From positions 3,410,001 through 3,474,000 of the forward strand of contig OY755178.1 of NCBI GenBank assembly GCA_963576735.1: 64,000 nt of DNA, read 5' to 3'. This stretch comes from Bedellia somnulentella (lineage: Eukaryota > Arthropoda > Insecta > Lepidoptera > Bedelliidae). The translations under genes were made by a program, and so were the position numbers. This document shows positions 21,124 through 32,500 of this stretch, piece after piece; the first letter of the stretch is position 1, and each line of letters opens with the position of its first letter. The notes below the pieces were generated by a model. That model searched no databases and had not been told where the DNA came from. It saw only the letters and a program-made list of their open reading frames with translations.

Positions 21124-22264
21124 TTATTCTGCAAATCTTACTGGTTTTTTTATAATTCTGCCGGAACGTGAGACTTTGACCGGCTGGTCTTGTTTCTTAA
21201 TAATAGGCCTTAATGCTAGGGTTCTACTGTCTAATACCGAAGGCTCGCAAATAACATCATTCTTTGTTGACACAGTCTCACTTTGCGTGGGCGGCAATAG
21301 TGGTAATTGGTTCGATATCTCAGGGCTAAGTAAATACGCAGGCTTAAGTCGGTCGATGGAAACAGTGTGAGGTTTATTCGCAATTTTTAAAACATAGTAC
21401 TTATCTTTCCGCTCTAGTACTGTGTATGGGCCAGTGTACGGTCTCTGCAAAGGGGCGCGGACTGCATCGTTTCTAATGAATACCTTTTTACAAGTTGCTA
21501 GATCCGGGTGCACGAACGTTGTACGTACGTACGTACTCTTCATCTTCTTTCGGTCCTTGCTTTGACGTATCAAAAAACTCACCCGGTAAAACTAGAGTAC
21601 ACCCGAACGTTAACTCCGCCGCGCTCACCCCGGTGTCGTTTCTAGGTGCGGCGCGTAAACCTAACAAAACTGTAGGTAGTTCATCTAACCAAGAGGTCCC
21701 TGCTAACCTTGCCATCAATGCAGCCTTCAGCGACCTATGCCATCTCTCTATCGCTCCATTGCACTGAGGATGGTAAGCTGTGGTACGGGTCTTTTTAATA
21801 CCTAGGAACACCATGAGCTCCCCGAAGAGGCGGCTCTCAAACTGTCTTCCCTGGTCACTTGTTATACTTACAGTGCAACCATACCGCGAGATCCACTCAC
21901 TGTAGAAAGCTTTAGCTACTGTTTTTGCGCATATATATTTTAATGGGCATGCTTCTATCCACCCGGACCTTCTGTCAATCATTGTCAGTAAGTACCTATA
22001 CCCATCAGCTGTTGTAGGTAGTGGTCCCACAATATCGATGTTGACGTGCTCCATCCTATCCACCGGTTGATACGAGCCAAGCTCTGAAGTAGTGTGTGAC
22101 TTTTGGCATGACATACAAGTTTTCGCCCACGCTCCTGAGTCCTTATTCATTCTTGGCCAGAAATACTTATCAGAAACTAACTTCCTGGTGGTACGCACGC
22201 CGGGATGACTGATGTTGTGAATTGCATCGAAAGCTGCGCGCCTAAATTGTGCCGGTAGATACAA
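21124..22264 (-). pseudogene. Gypsy integrase, frame broken once
   Basis: This inserts the cDNA into the genome. An N-terminal zinc-binding region is seen (HNISHPG…CMSC), then the catalytic core with Asp in NIDIVGPLP, Asp in TSDQGRQFES and Glu in CNGAIERWHRS. The C-terminal part (VRAPLQRPYTGPYTVLERKD…VSIDRLKPAYL) is the GPY/F module. The reading frame changes between 21582 and 21488, at a run of GTAC repeats (about 21521-21536), splitting the core from the GPY/F end. It is also out of frame with the RNase H segment upstream. The stop is at 21124. The gene is broken as assembled; a sequencing error in the short tandem run cannot be excluded. Confidence 0.8.
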
Positions 22265-22829
22265 ACTTACCAGTCGTCGCCTCGCAAAGTATGGTTGTAT
22301 CTGACCCGGGCAACTCGATCCGCTTCAACTCAAAGCTCGGATTACTTACTGATAAGAGCTGTTCGAGTTGTTGATCACACTTTTGAGCGCACGCCACTTC
22401 TTCGAAATCGAGTACATTCGGACATTGCACTGTTTCAATTCTCGATAAACAATCAGCAACGTAATTACTAGAACCGACCTGGTACCTTATGTCCGTTGTA
22501 AATTCGCTGATGTACAATAACCGTCTTGTTCGCCTTGGTGTCTCTTTCTCTGTACTTTGTTTAGCAAAGGCGTATGTTAATGGTTTGTGGTCTGTAAAAA
22601 CAATCAATTCTCGTCCCTCGAACATGTTACGGAAATGCTGTAGAGAAAGATACACCGCTAATAACTCCCTGTCGTAGGTAGAGTATTTCTGTTGCGTCTC
22701 AGTCATTTTATTCGAAAAAAAACCTAAGGGGGCCCATTTGCCATTAATTTCCTGTTGCAAAACTCCACCTACACAATTATTACTGGCATCGGCCATAATG
22801 GCTAGGGGTTTACCTGATACTGGATACAA
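22242..22829 (-). pseudogene. Gypsy RNase H segment, frame-separated from RT and integrase
   Basis: RNase H degrades the RNA of the RNA-DNA hybrid during reverse transcription. Motifs are IMADASNNCVGGVL, YDRELLAVYLSLQHFR and VFTDHKPLTYAF, in the expected order, followed by a connection to the integrase (VGSSNYVADCLSRIE). It lies in a different frame from the RT segment; the change falls near an A8 run (about 22918). It leaves frame again near 22255, just before the integrase. Confidence 0.8.
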
Positions 22830-22878
22830 AAGTATCGCTGCACGCTGTAGCCCTACCTTACACTGCTCGAACGCATGG

Positions 22879-24363
22879 TTAGCCTTTTCCGTCCATACAA
22901 TAGCCGTTTTGTCTTTTTTTTGCGTTATTAAAGTAAATACTGAGTTCAGACTGGTATTGTGCGGCTCTAGGTAAATGCGGGCGGTAAAAGTTGATCATCC
23001 CCAAGAACCTTCTTAATTGTTCCACTGTATGTGGTTTAGGGAAATTAACAATCGCCTGTACTTTTTCATCCAGTGGTTTGATGCCCTGTGGCGATACCTC
23101 GTAGCCTAGAAATTCCAATTTATTCTGACCGAAACTACATTTCCCTAAGTTAATTGTGAGTACATACCGCTCTAAGCTCGCGAATACTGCTTCTAGGTGT
23201 CGTTTGTGTTCCTCCTTGGACCTACTAGCGACCATTATATCGTCGATATAGCAAAAGACGAAAGATGACTCATCTCTACCAACCTCTTGCTTGGCGAATA
23301 AGTCTTGTAAAACGGTATTGTTCATAAACCTCTGGAAAGTTTGAGCTGCGTTTCGCAGTCCGAAGGTCATGCACGGAAACTCGTACAAACCAAACGGCGT
23401 AATTATAGCTGTCTTTGCTACATCGTCCGGAGCCACCTTAATAAAATGATAAGCCCTATTTATGTCGATCCGGGAAAATATCGTCTTACCAGCCAGCATG
23501 TAAGTAAAATCCTTTAGGTGCGGTATTGGGTATCTATCTGGTTTTGTGATAGCGTTCAGCGCCCGATAGTCTCCACACGGCCGAATTTTCCCGTCCTTCT
23601 TAGGGACTACGTGAAGCGGGCTCGCCCACGCACTTTTAGACGGACGACAGATTCCCATCTCCTGCATTAATAAAAATTCGTCACGCACCTTTTTGTAGCG
23701 GTCAGGCGGAAGCGTCCTTACTCGCGCATAAACCGGTGGCCCTGTTGTCTCTATATGGTGCAACACATTATGACGTGACGGTTCCTTAAAAGAAATTGGT
23801 TTCGTTAACTCTGGGTATTTACTTAGGATATCGTAATAAGGGTGTGATTCACACACGGTTTTGACGGCTTGCTCATGACCGCTTACCACTTTTGCCGCCA
23901 CACCCAAGTTAGTTACAGAATCCACTAGTTTCCTAGCGTAAACGTCTACAGTTAACTTAAAATGATACAAAAAATCCGCCCCCAGAATCGGTTGGCTGAC
24001 GTCACAAATTATGAATGCCCAACGAAACGCTCTTCTTAGCCCAAGATTTAGTGTTAGTGTTTTTAAACCGTAGGTCTTAATTCTCGACCCATTAGCAGCA
24101 AATAGTTCATACTTCTGTGGGGCGACATTATTACTAAGGCACTTACTACGTGGTAACACAGACACTATTGCACCAGAGTCCACGAGGAAATATAACCCAC
24201 TTTCCTTGTCCTGGACGCTGAGACGGTGGTTCTGAATACTGGCGCAGTCGCCCACCGTTGCCGACTGCGTACTATCTAGTTTCCCTGATTGGTGTTGTTC
24301 TGCCAGCTGCACGGTTGAACACACTTCGACGCCCTCTCTCTGAATCGGAAATGGTAAAAACAC
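22879..24363 (-). CDS. Gypsy protease + reverse transcriptase segment of Pol
   Basis: The N-terminal aspartic protease is shown by [13 protein letters not shown] (catalytic Asp-Ser-Gly) near residue 60 and ILGADFL further on. The reverse transcriptase shows [30 protein letters not shown] and [10 protein letters not shown] (active-site Asp pair) near residue 365, followed by [13 protein letters not shown]. The frame overlaps the end of gag by about 88 bases in the -1 frame, so Pol is probably made by -1 frameshifting. It ends early at 22879 after an A-rich run, where the RNase H continues in another frame. The RT core itself is uninterrupted. Confidence 0.85.
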   Translation of the reverse strand: MFLPFPIQREGVEVCSTVQLAEQHQSGKLDSTQSATVGDCASIQNHRLSVQDKESGLYFLVDSGAIVSVLPRSKCLSNNVAPQKYELFAANGSRIKTYGLKTLTLNLGLRRAFRWAFIICDVSQPILGADFLYHFKLTVDVYARKLVDSVTNLGVAAKVVSGHEQAVKTVCESHPYYDILSKYPELTKPISFKEPSRHNVLHHIETTGPPVYARVRTLPPDRYKKVRDEFLLMQEMGICRPSKSAWASPLHVVPKKDGKIRPCGDYRALNAITKPDRYPIPHLKDFTYMLAGKTIFSRIDINRAYHFIKVAPDDVAKTAIITPFGLYEFPCMTFGLRNAAQTFQRFMNNTVLQDLFAKQEVGRDESSFVFCYIDDIMVASRSKEEHKRHLEAVFASLERYVLTINLGKCSFGQNKLEFLGYEVSPQGIKPLDEKVQAIVNFPKPHTVEQLRRFLGMINFYRPHLPRAAQYQSELSIYFNNAKKRQNGYCMDGKG

Positions 24364-25100
24364 AACCAGTTGGGGTCGTCTCGGCGCCTGCCCACCGCTG
24401 ACCTTGATCCCGATCTAGAACGTCCGTCACCGCCGCGACTCCGGGGACGCGAGCGCACGTTGCTCTCCATCCGCGATAACCTCGCGCTTAACTTGGCTAT
24501 CTCGGCCAAAATTTCTGAAGACCCCGACGTATTGCATTGCGGGGTAATCTCCGATATGTGTGCCGTTCTCGAGCTCTCCAGCACCTTGTCGGCGATCATG
24601 GCCAGCCTGTTTAGGTCGTTGGTCTCCGTAACGGCCAGGACACCACGAACTGACGCCGGCAGAAGGTTTTGCCATAGCACGCTCAGGGTCTCATCGTTTA
24701 CCTTCCCTCTTGCCAGATCGCGCATACGCCGAAACAGCTGTGTCGGTTTTTGTTCTCCCAGCTCCATCTCCCCGATGAGTTTTTGAATCTGCCGGTTTTC
24801 TGATTCCTCATATACGTGCAACAGTCTGGCTTTTAGGTGATTGTACTTATTTTCCGCAGGTGGTTCTATAAGAATATCCGTAACCTGCTGTATTGCTTCT
24901 TTACCCAGTTTAGCCACTACTGCGTTGTATTTCGCCTGGTCGCTCGTCTTCTGTGGTTCGATGATGGCCTCGAATTGTATGAACCATACTTTCGGCTGGT
25001 CCATCCAAAATTCCGGGATCCTGGCTGATAGGGAGAGCGCCGCCAAACCTGCGTCTTCCACCTTCACCACTGACGGGGCCGTCTTATCAGTTTCCGCCAT
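24276..25100 (-). CDS. Gypsy Gag (capsid + CHCC motif)
   Basis: 274 residues starting [15 protein letters not shown]. The capsid region begins with [20 protein letters not shown], the typical start of Gag in this group. It is followed by [20 protein letters not shown] and an Arg/Ser-rich basic stretch. The C-terminal motif [20 protein letters not shown] is C-x2-H-x9-C-x3-C, the CHCC variant used by the CsRn1 clade, and probably binds RNA. The ATG is the first in the leader after the primer-binding site. The ORF is intact and overlaps Pol. Confidence 0.85.
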   Translation of the reverse strand: MAETDKTAPSVVKVEDAGLAALSLSARIPEFWMDQPKVWFIQFEAIIEPQKTSDQAKYNAVVAKLGKEAIQQVTDILIEPPAENKYNHLKARLLHVYEESENRQIQKLIGEMELGEQKPTQLFRRMRDLARGKVNDETLSVLWQNLLPASVRGVLAVTETNDLNRLAMIADKVLESSRTAHISEITPQCNTSGSSEILAEIAKLSARLSRMESNVRSRPRSRGGDGRSRSGSRSAVGRRRDDPNWLCFYHFRFRERASKCVQPCSWQNNTNQGN

Positions 25101-25239
25101 GTTTCACCGAACAACGCAACCGAAGTTACAACTTAAAAGTTCGTCGACCCGAGGCGCCTGCCAGAGTGAGTCGTTTACCACCATATATTACCTACTTATT
25201 GCAAAATAACACTTCTCACAAATAATGTTCAACTTGTCT

Positions 25240-25249
25240 GGGGTCACCA
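25240..25249 (-). promoter_or_regulatory. Primer-binding site (tRNA-Trp type)
   Basis: TGGTGACCCC on the minus strand, one base inside the 5' LTR, is complementary to the 3' end expected of tRNA-Trp. CsRn1-clade elements are known for this primer. Confidence 0.7.
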
Positions 25250-25250
25250 C

Positions 25251-25841
25251 TTTAGGGGATATTATTGTTCGATAAATAACAACACAGGATAAAGTTAAGT
25301 CACTGTATATTATCAATTAAACCTATTTAGATTACGTCGGCGGGCACCCGAGACGCTACCGGTAAACGACTGACTAACCAAACGATACGTCGCCGCGTGT
25401 TAGGCTGCGTCCCCAGTAGGCAAACTGTTAGCCGCCGACAGAGTGAGCCGCAAATTTGCAGCGAACTGAAATTTGAGTTAGCTGCAGACTCAAATCAATT
25501 TTCGTGCGTCGCAAGCAAACTGTAAGAGTTTAGCCGACCGACTGAATTATCACTTTACTTTTGTTGTAATCAGTTTGTAGCAAACGGAGTCACTACGCCC
25601 GGCGAACAACCAATCGCCGCCGCCGACTGGAACCGGTTTTGGTGGGAGTCGGCCGCTCACTAAGGTAGTCGGCGCGCGTAACGCTGCAAACTGCGTACAG
25701 TGAGTGCAAAACTAGCAAACTGTGAACACTCCATTTGAAATATATGGAAGGGCGTACTAAACCGATACGCCGCTAACTTAGTCGGCGGCTAACAGTTTGC
25801 CTACTGGGGACGAAGCCTTAGACAGAAACGCTGACGCTACA
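25251..25841 (-). repeat. 5' LTR interrupted by a MITE
   Basis: 173 bp of LTR plus a 415-bp MITE and its 3-bp duplicated target. Removing these gives the same length as, and apparently the same sequence as, the 3' LTR. Confidence 0.9.
25403..25817. mobile_element. PIF/Harbinger-type MITE inside the 5' LTR
   Basis: 415 bp with TIRs of about 40 bp (GGCTGCGTCCCCAGTAGGCA at the left; the right reverse complement is GGCTTCGTCCCCAGTAGGCA), both continuing AACTGTTAGCCGCCGAC. Flanked by TTA (25400-25402 and 25818-25820), the 3-bp target duplication typical of PIF/Harbinger. The other LTR shows the empty site. No coding capacity. Confidence 0.85.
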
Positions 25842-25974
25842 TATCCAACATTTTACTATACATCAGCTAGGCAAAGATTTATTACCAGATTTTTGAAGAT
25901 AGGAAGGCTTTTGGCTTTGCGAACGTCTAAATGTTCCTCACTTTAAGGTTTTTTGTTGTCATAAATATATATAA

Positions 25975-26165
25975 AAATGTTATACACAGATCAAGTTAGC
26001 CCCAACGATGTATTTAATACTATATATTACACATTAAAATAACACCCAATACTAAGAAACAATAATTAATGGTCATCACATAAATGTTGCTCTCAGCGAG
26101 GATGGAACCCGCCATCTCCGGACAAAGAAGCTAGTTACCTATCCAATCGGCCACGGCTGTCTTCA
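25975..26165 (-). repeat. SINE-B copy
   Basis: Minus-strand head CCGTGGCCGATTGGATAGGT with a damaged B box (GGTTCCATCCTC), tail TTGGGGCTAACTTGATCTG. Confidence 0.65.
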
Positions 26166-26304
26166 TGTAATGATTACATGTATTTAATCCCGAATGTAAA
26201 GTATCATTTGGGTCCATTAACTGGGATACGAGTTTCGATCACGACCCAGAGTACAAATTGTACGCCTTATCGACGTCACTTAGAAAAATTTGGTACACAA
26301 ATAC

Positions 26305-26555
26305 ATACATAATTATACTTACGGCTATAAATCCCTTAACGGGGTAGCCAGAGCTTTGGAATGAGAAATTCCTCAGCCACTTTTGGAAGTTGATTGGGGA
26401 AAAGATGGTAATAATAAATGTTTTTGGTGACGGGTCTCCAACCACATCGCCCAAAAACCACTTAAAAAGCCCCTATACCCTTAGTCGCCTCTTACGATCA
26501 CCCACGGGTAAAAATGGGGTAGTGTTATTCTAAGCCGACACTACACGGCACAAAT
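26305..26555 (-). repeat. SINE-C copy with probable target duplication
   Basis: Complete minus-strand copy; CACAAAT stands on both sides (about 26295 and 26555). Confidence 0.8.
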
Positions 26556-26894
26556 GTGTTGTAATAATATCTAGATCACATGTTGTGATGTCCAGAAGTA
26601 ACTTCTTAGTAATGCTGCCACGGGGATAGGCGGCGTTGAGCATGAGGACCCTTCTACAAAAATAATTTACTACTTTTTTATTTTTTTATTTATTTTAGTA
26701 TAAGCACCCACGAAAAAAAATATCTCACAATTAAGAATTAGATATCCCTCAACAGTTTTTAAAAGATAAACATAACCGAAACCCCAAACACCCGAAGTCG
26801 CGAACTTACAATGGTAGAAAGAATGATAAGAAAGAAAAAATAAGTTTGTGCTCTAATTAGCCGATACTGCGTACGTAAATTAATGTACAATACA

Positions 26895-27045
26895 TGACTG
26901 GGGAATAAATTGTAAGATAAATGTTTTTGGTTGTGGGTATTTAACCACATCGCCCAAAAATCACTTAAAAATACCTTCAGCCACATCTTACCCGCGGAAA
27001 GAAATAGGGTAGCACTATTCTTAGCTGAAAATGAACAACATATAT
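26895..27045 (-). repeat. SINE-C copy, old and partial
   Basis: TTTTTGGTTGTGGGTATTTA, CACATCGCCCAAAAATCACT and AATAGGGTAGCACTATTCTT are recognisable; the tail part is missing. Confidence 0.6.
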
Positions 27046-27439
27046 TTAAACTAACAGAAATATTCATTTATCTGTGTAGAGTCGACTTTGTATGTTGCTA
27101 TGTAATTTTGGCACAAATAATATTTGTCTGCATTATATTTCCACTACTGAAGTTCATTAAACAAGAAACTAGAATCGAGTTTTGTAAATATAGCTTACCT
27201 AAAAATAACAAACTTCGGTCGTTACGATTCGAATTATGAGATTTCGAATCACGTCTTATTCGGACTTCTAACTGTTTAACCGATATTCGATAAACCAGGC
27301 TCTATACTAGTTTCCAAGTACTATTAAATTTTATTACACTGGCCCGTGGCTTGTGGGTTTAAACATGTCGTTTTCCATTAGAGTCATTTATATGATACAT
27401 GGAATAAGAGTGGAGATAAGTATTAATATTATTAGCTGA

Positions 27440-27660
27440 GTAGTGTTGGCTTAGAGTAGCACTACCACTACCCCTTTTCTCCCCGAGGGTGCTCGTAAAA
27501 GGCAACTAAGGGTATAGGTTTTTGTTTAAGTGATTGTTGAGCGATGCAGTTGGAGATCCATCACAAAGAACCTTTAGTTTACCATCTTTTCCCAACTCAA
27601 CTTTTAAAGGTGCCTAAGGAATTTTTAATTTTGAAGCTCAGGCTGCCGTATTTTGGGTAT
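27440..27660 (+). repeat. SINE-C copy, diverged
   Basis: AGTGTTGGCTTAGAGTAGCAC with a duplicated CTACCA, GAGCGATGCAGTTGGAGATC and CTTTTCCCAACTCAAC. No intact TATG tail. Confidence 0.65.
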
Positions 27661-27714
27661 TGAAGCGTGTTATTGCATTGTATAAGTAAGTTCATATTAA
27701 TTTATCATGGTTGT

Positions 27715-27960
27715 TAACGGTGAGGGAAAACATCGTGAGGAAACCCACATGGCTGAGTTGTACTTAGTCATGTGACAGTGTATTCGTACAAAACGGCGAT
27801 AGGCCTGCCCCCTATCACGTGAGTACACTGTCCATGCAAAACGTGGGTACTCTGAACACCAGGTGTCAAAGTCACGTGATGTTCAGAAGTATTAGTACCT
27901 CTGCCAACCCCTTCGGGGATATTCGGCGTGAACGTTTATTTTTATGTTATGTTATATTAA
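27715..27960 (+). repeat. SINE-A copy lacking its head
   Basis: Starts at AACGGTGAGGGAAAACATCG and runs to GGCGTGAACGTTTATTT. 5'-truncated. Confidence 0.8.
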
Positions 27961-28098
27961 TATTATGGTATAGGTGAATAACTAAGATGATGAAATATAC
28001 AATTGGTTGTTATTAAGAAAACCAATTTTTTCAACCCTGTATCGCATTTTCTCCTAATAATGTTTCTGCGGATATTGATACCTACGTATTATAAAATT

Positions 28099-28474
28099 GT
28101 TATGTTACAACCGTGATAGCCCAGTGGGTAGAACACTCGGTTATTGTGCAAACGACTAGTGTTCAAATCCTGGGTCGGGCCTACACCAATTTGTCTTTTC
28201 TAAAGACATATGTGTGGTTAATTCATCATGGTTGTCAACGGTGAGGGAAAACATCGTGAGGAAACCCACATGGCTGAGTTGTACTTAGTCATGTGACAGT
28301 GTATTTGTACAAAACGGCGATAAGCCTGCCCCCTATCACGTGAGTACACTGTTCATGCAAAACGTGGGTACTCTGAACACCAGGTGATGAAGTCACGTGA
28401 TGTTCAGAAGTATTAGTACCTCTGCCAACCCCTTCGGGGATATTCGGCGTGAACGTTTATGTTATGTATGTTAT
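28099..28474 (+). repeat. SINE-A, full-length reference copy with target duplication
   Basis: The best copy in the window. The tRNA-derived head has a perfect A box (TAGCCCAGTGGG, 28117-28128) and B box (GTTCAAATCC, 28161-28170), followed by the body (ACGTGAGTACACTG, AACGTGGGTACTCTGAACAC, CTGCCAACCCCTTCGGGGAT) and a tail of TTATG repeats. GTATTATAAAAT stands on both sides (28087-28098 and 28475-28486). Pol III transcription is expected from the boxes. Confidence 0.85.
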
Positions 28475-29085
28475 GTATTATAAAATATTTTGTTATAATT
28501 CTAAGAATTTAACTAACCATTATTTGTGTTATAAGCTTATACATTAATTAAGCTTAAATAAGTCCTGGTTTTAACTAATTGAATATGAAACTGCACAAAC
28601 ATCATCTCTATACTATAATAAGACTGTACCGAGATCAAAACTTTACATTGAAGAAAAATAAATCAAAACCGGTCGTTTAATTTTCGTTACTGAAGCCAAA
28701 ATTGCGCTTTTTGAAAAAAATACTGTCTGCCTGTCTGTCTGTCGGTCTGTATGTCCGGTCATCACGTTAATTCTACCAAACAAATCTTGATCAAATTTGG
28801 TATTAATGTAGCTCATACACCTGGCCAACACATAGGATATAATTTATTCCGGATTCCGCAAAGGTTCCCACAGGAGTGTAAAAAAACATGACTTTCATAT
28901 AGTTCCCTATATTTACACGATTCGCATTTTCATCGAACGACTTTATCAGACTCTATATCAATAGTCTTTTTGGTAAAAATAAGGGTTTCATCCATTTCCG
29001 TCAAAATAAAAGTCCATTTAATTGTTTGTCTATAGTATGCCTACTAGATATATAGGTTATCAAAAATTTGGACCCTACACCAACG
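28475..29085. other. No gene; old repeat debris with TGTC microsatellite
   Basis: 28725-28760 is a CTGT-type microsatellite of the kind often found in lepidopteran RTE-like repeats. The rest is AT-rich without frames. Confidence 0.4.
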
Positions 29086-29087
29086 TC

Positions 29088-29165
29088 TTCGTGGCGTAGT
29101 GGTATACCGTTTGGTTAGTACTAAACGAACAGAAGACCCAGGTTCTAATCCCGGGGATTCACAAT
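29088..29165 (+). other. tRNA-like sequence, not a functional tRNA
   Basis: TGGCGTAGTGGTATA (A box) and GGTTCTAATCC (B box) have correct spacing, and a poly-T run follows shortly after. The ends GTCTTCG and GGGATTC cannot pair into an acceptor stem, and the middle forms an over-long hairpin (GTTTGGT TAGT ACTAAAC). Probably a SINE head or tRNA pseudogene. Confidence 0.45.
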
Positions 29166-29349
29166 CTTTTGCGTTTTTTTTTTTATTTTGTGTTAGCTTA
29201 GAATAATAGGAAGCACTAATCCTTCTTTTTTATATTAAACTATGCGAATATATATGAATAAAGATAATTAAAAGAATATTGTATGAATTTTGTGTATTCA
29301 TTCAACTTTTATCTTTATGCCGTGTAAAAATATGTATATAAATATATAA

Positions 29350-29416
29350 ATATGCCGTGTTAATGTCGCTACCCCTTTCTACCCACGGGTGTCGTAAGAG
29401 GCGACTGAGGGTATTA
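29350..29416 (+). repeat. SINE-C copy, 5' part (split by LINE C)
   Basis: GTTAATGTCGCTACCCCTTT to CGACTGAGGGTATTA. The remainder of the same copy is at 35534-35725, the two parts being separated by LINE C. Confidence 0.85.
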
Positions 29417-29511
29417 TTATTATTATTATTATTGTTGGGCGCTAACCGCCTCAGGTTTCCGCACTTAACCCAGCTACGAGGTGGGCCATTGTACGTGGGC
29501 CATTTGGCCGT

Positions 29512-32500
29512 TTAAGTTTCCCAACCTAATTCAGACCAGAAGGACAAAAGCTTATCCAGGTCAGCCATTGCCTCTGATAGCGACTTTTTGGATCCGATGG
29601 TGTTATTTCGGATATCGGTTACTCCGTTGCATTCCTGGAGCACATGAGTGACCGTTTCGTCCGCCTCCATGCACGCACGGCACAGAGGGCTGTCGGTGAT
29701 GCCTAGAGTGTGGAAGTGTTTGTTTAGGGCATAGTGCCCTGTGATAACACCCACTAGAGTTCGTAGATTTGGTCTGCTAAGGCGTAAGGCATATCTGGTC
29801 AGATTTTTCCTAAGAGTTGGCATTGCCTCTTTAGACTGTCTGCAGCCAGGCGTGCCTTGCCAACACGCGTTTGCTAGGGTTTGTGTGCGTTCCCTCAGCC
29901 ACGTGCGCAGCTGATTGAATGGAAGAGGTATTATGGGTTCGGGTCCGTACAGAGACATAGCCGATCCCCCTCTAGCCAGCTCATCAGCCGCATCATTGCC
30001 TAAGGACCCACTATGGCCTTTTATCCATTGCAGGATAATATTGTTGTTCTGCGCCACTTCTTCTAAGGCTTGGTGACATTCCAGGACTAGACCTGAAGTG
30101 TATTCGCTTCGATTGAGGGCTTGCAGGACAGAAGTGCTGTCCGATATAATTTTTATGGTCATTTCTGAGATTTTTCTTGCTTTTATGGCCTGGGCAGCTT
30201 GGATGATTCCAAGACATTCGGCCTGGAAAACAGTATTATATTGGCCCAGGCTTTTTGATATTCTTATATTTAGATCTAGGGAGTGTGTGCCAGCCCCCGT
30301 GCCTTGATTGGTCTTAGACCCATCAGTATACACACGTAACTCCTTAGGGCCAGAGAAGTCTGACTTTTCTTCGTCAAGTATAACCCGATAGTTATGTTTG
30401 GATCTAATAGTTTTGGTGATCCTATCACACGGAGCGGCCAGTAGGGGCTGGTCTTTCAACGCTTCTGTGAGTATTTCAGTATGTAGGATTCTGGAGTCGT
30501 TACTTAGGTGTCCTGCTCTTTGTAGCCTTACAGCAGAGATGGCTGCTTCTTGCTGTATGTATAAATACAGTGGGGGGAGATTTAGTAAGGCTTGTAGTGC
30601 GGCTGTAGGCGTAGTGCACATGCAGCCCGTTATTGCTAGACAAGCCTGTCGTTGCATCTTGTCTAATTCATGTTGGGCTGTAACAAGTTTCGTTCTTGGC
30701 CACCAGATCAGAGCTCCGTAGGTTATCACCGGTCTGATGACAGTGGTATAAAGCCAGTGTGTGATTCTCGGTTTGAGTCCCCAGTTCTTACCCAAGATTC
30801 TTTTACATTGCCAAAGGGTTGCGCTGGCTTTTTTTATTACCTTTTCTAAGTGTGGTTTCCAGTTAAGTTTATCATCTAGGGTGATTCCTAGATATTTTAC
30901 TGTTTTGGATAAAGTAAGTTGCGTGCCAAACAACTTAGGAGGGTCAAACGGCGGTAGTTTCCGTTTGCGAGTAAAGAGAATTAGTTCAGTCTTCTTAGGA
31001 TTGACGTGTAGGTCAAAATCTTTACACCATTTTTCAACCACCCTCAAAGCGTGACCCATTTGATTGCAGAGGGTGTTCGCATGGTTTCCGTTTATGAGAA
31101 TCGTGAGATCGTCTGCATAGCCAATAGTTAGGTAGCCTTGCATGTTTAGTCTTTTTATGAGTGAGTCGACCACCATGTTCCAGAGCAGTGGGGACAAAAC
31201 ACCTCCTTGAGGACAACCCCTTGTCACCACCGCTCTGTTGGTGTCATTAACAGTTATTTGTACCGCTCTGAGTTTCAACATGTTTACTATCCAGCCCCGC
31301 AGTGTGGGATTAACATGGAATTTTTCCAGGGCTCTATTGATACTTGGGATATTAGTTTTATCGAAGGCACCTTCAATGTCTATGAAGGTGCATAATGAGG
31401 ACAACTTAGTGCTGAGAGCACATTCAATTTTGGAAACAACTCTGTGGAGAGCTGTTTCGGTTGATTTGTCCTTCGTGTAGGCATGCTGTTGAGTATGTAG
31501 GGGCTTTTTTGTTAATATCTCCTCTCTAATGAACCTGTCACAGAGTCTCTCTAGTGTTTTTAAGAGAAAAGAAGTTAGGCTAATGGGTCTAAAGGATTTG
31601 GGGTCTGTATAGTCAGATTTTCCAGGTTTGGGAATGAAGGTCACTTTAACCTCCCGCCATGGTAGGGGGGTATATCTGTGCGCAATGCACGATTGGTAAA
31701 GTTTCACCAACCACGGGGTGATGATATCTCTGGCCCACTGTAGTAGTGCCGGAATTATGCCGTCAAGTCCCGGCGATTTGAAGGGGTTGAAGGTTTTGAT
31801 TGCCCATTCAACTCTATCTTGTGTGACTATTTTTTCAGCTTGGGATACATCTATGTTCGTGGGGTTGCTGATTGGTTCCTCTGGCCAGTACACTTCATCA
31901 GTGTGACGGCAGTCTGGGAAGTGGCATTCCAGTAGCAATTTGTGTGTTTCTGTATGTGTGGTAGTGTATGTTTCATCTGGTTTTTTTAACGGCCCTACGG
32001 TGAGATTATTATCTGAAGCCAGGAGTTTCCTGATTCTCGCCGCCTTATTGTTTGATTCTATTGATTCGCAGTATTTCCGCCAAGCTTTCCTTCTGCGTGA
32101 TCTAGTAAGTTTTTTGTATTTTCTTAGGAATAATTTGTATTCCTCCCAGTCATCTGGTATTCTGGAGTTTTTGGCTTTGTTAAAGAGATTACGGAGTTCA
32201 CCGCGCATAGATTCGAGTTCCCCATCCCACCATCTACTAGACTCTTTTCCTGGAGTTGTGGGTTTCCTAAGGGGGCAGGACGCCTCGTAAGATTTGTTGA
32301 TAGCATCAGTGAGAAATTTGACATTGTCTTCAATCGCTACTGTACTATCTAGATTTGGCGCGGTTGCGGAGGTTAACTCGTCTCTCAGTAATGTACGATA
32401 TTTCAGGACATTCGTTGTCCGTGGGTTACGTTTGGATGGCTGTTCGGGAAATTGGTTAGATAGATCGAAACAGATTCGCCTATGGTCGGAGCAACTTACA

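Larger units (their letters stand above)
20149..25841 (-). mobile_element. Ty3/Gypsy LTR retrotransposon, CsRn1-like clade, structurally complete
   Basis: Minus-strand element with LTRs at both ends, a 4-bp target duplication TATC (20145-20148 and 25842-25845), a primer-binding site matching tRNA-Trp, a polypurine tract, and gag, protease, RT, RNase H and integrase in Ty3/Gypsy order. A small extra ORF follows the integrase. The Gag Cys/His motif is C-x2-H-x9-C-x3-C rather than CCHC; that CHCC form, together with a Trp-type primer site, is characteristic of the CsRn1/Kabuki-like clade. Pol is interrupted by three frame changes. Confidence 0.9.

Noticed and set aside
24370..24786. 138-codon plus-strand frame over Gypsy gag
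   Set aside because: Antisense shadow of gag; no domain.
29088..29165. Functional tRNA gene
   Set aside because: A and B boxes are present, but the acceptor stem does not pair and the anticodon arm is malformed.
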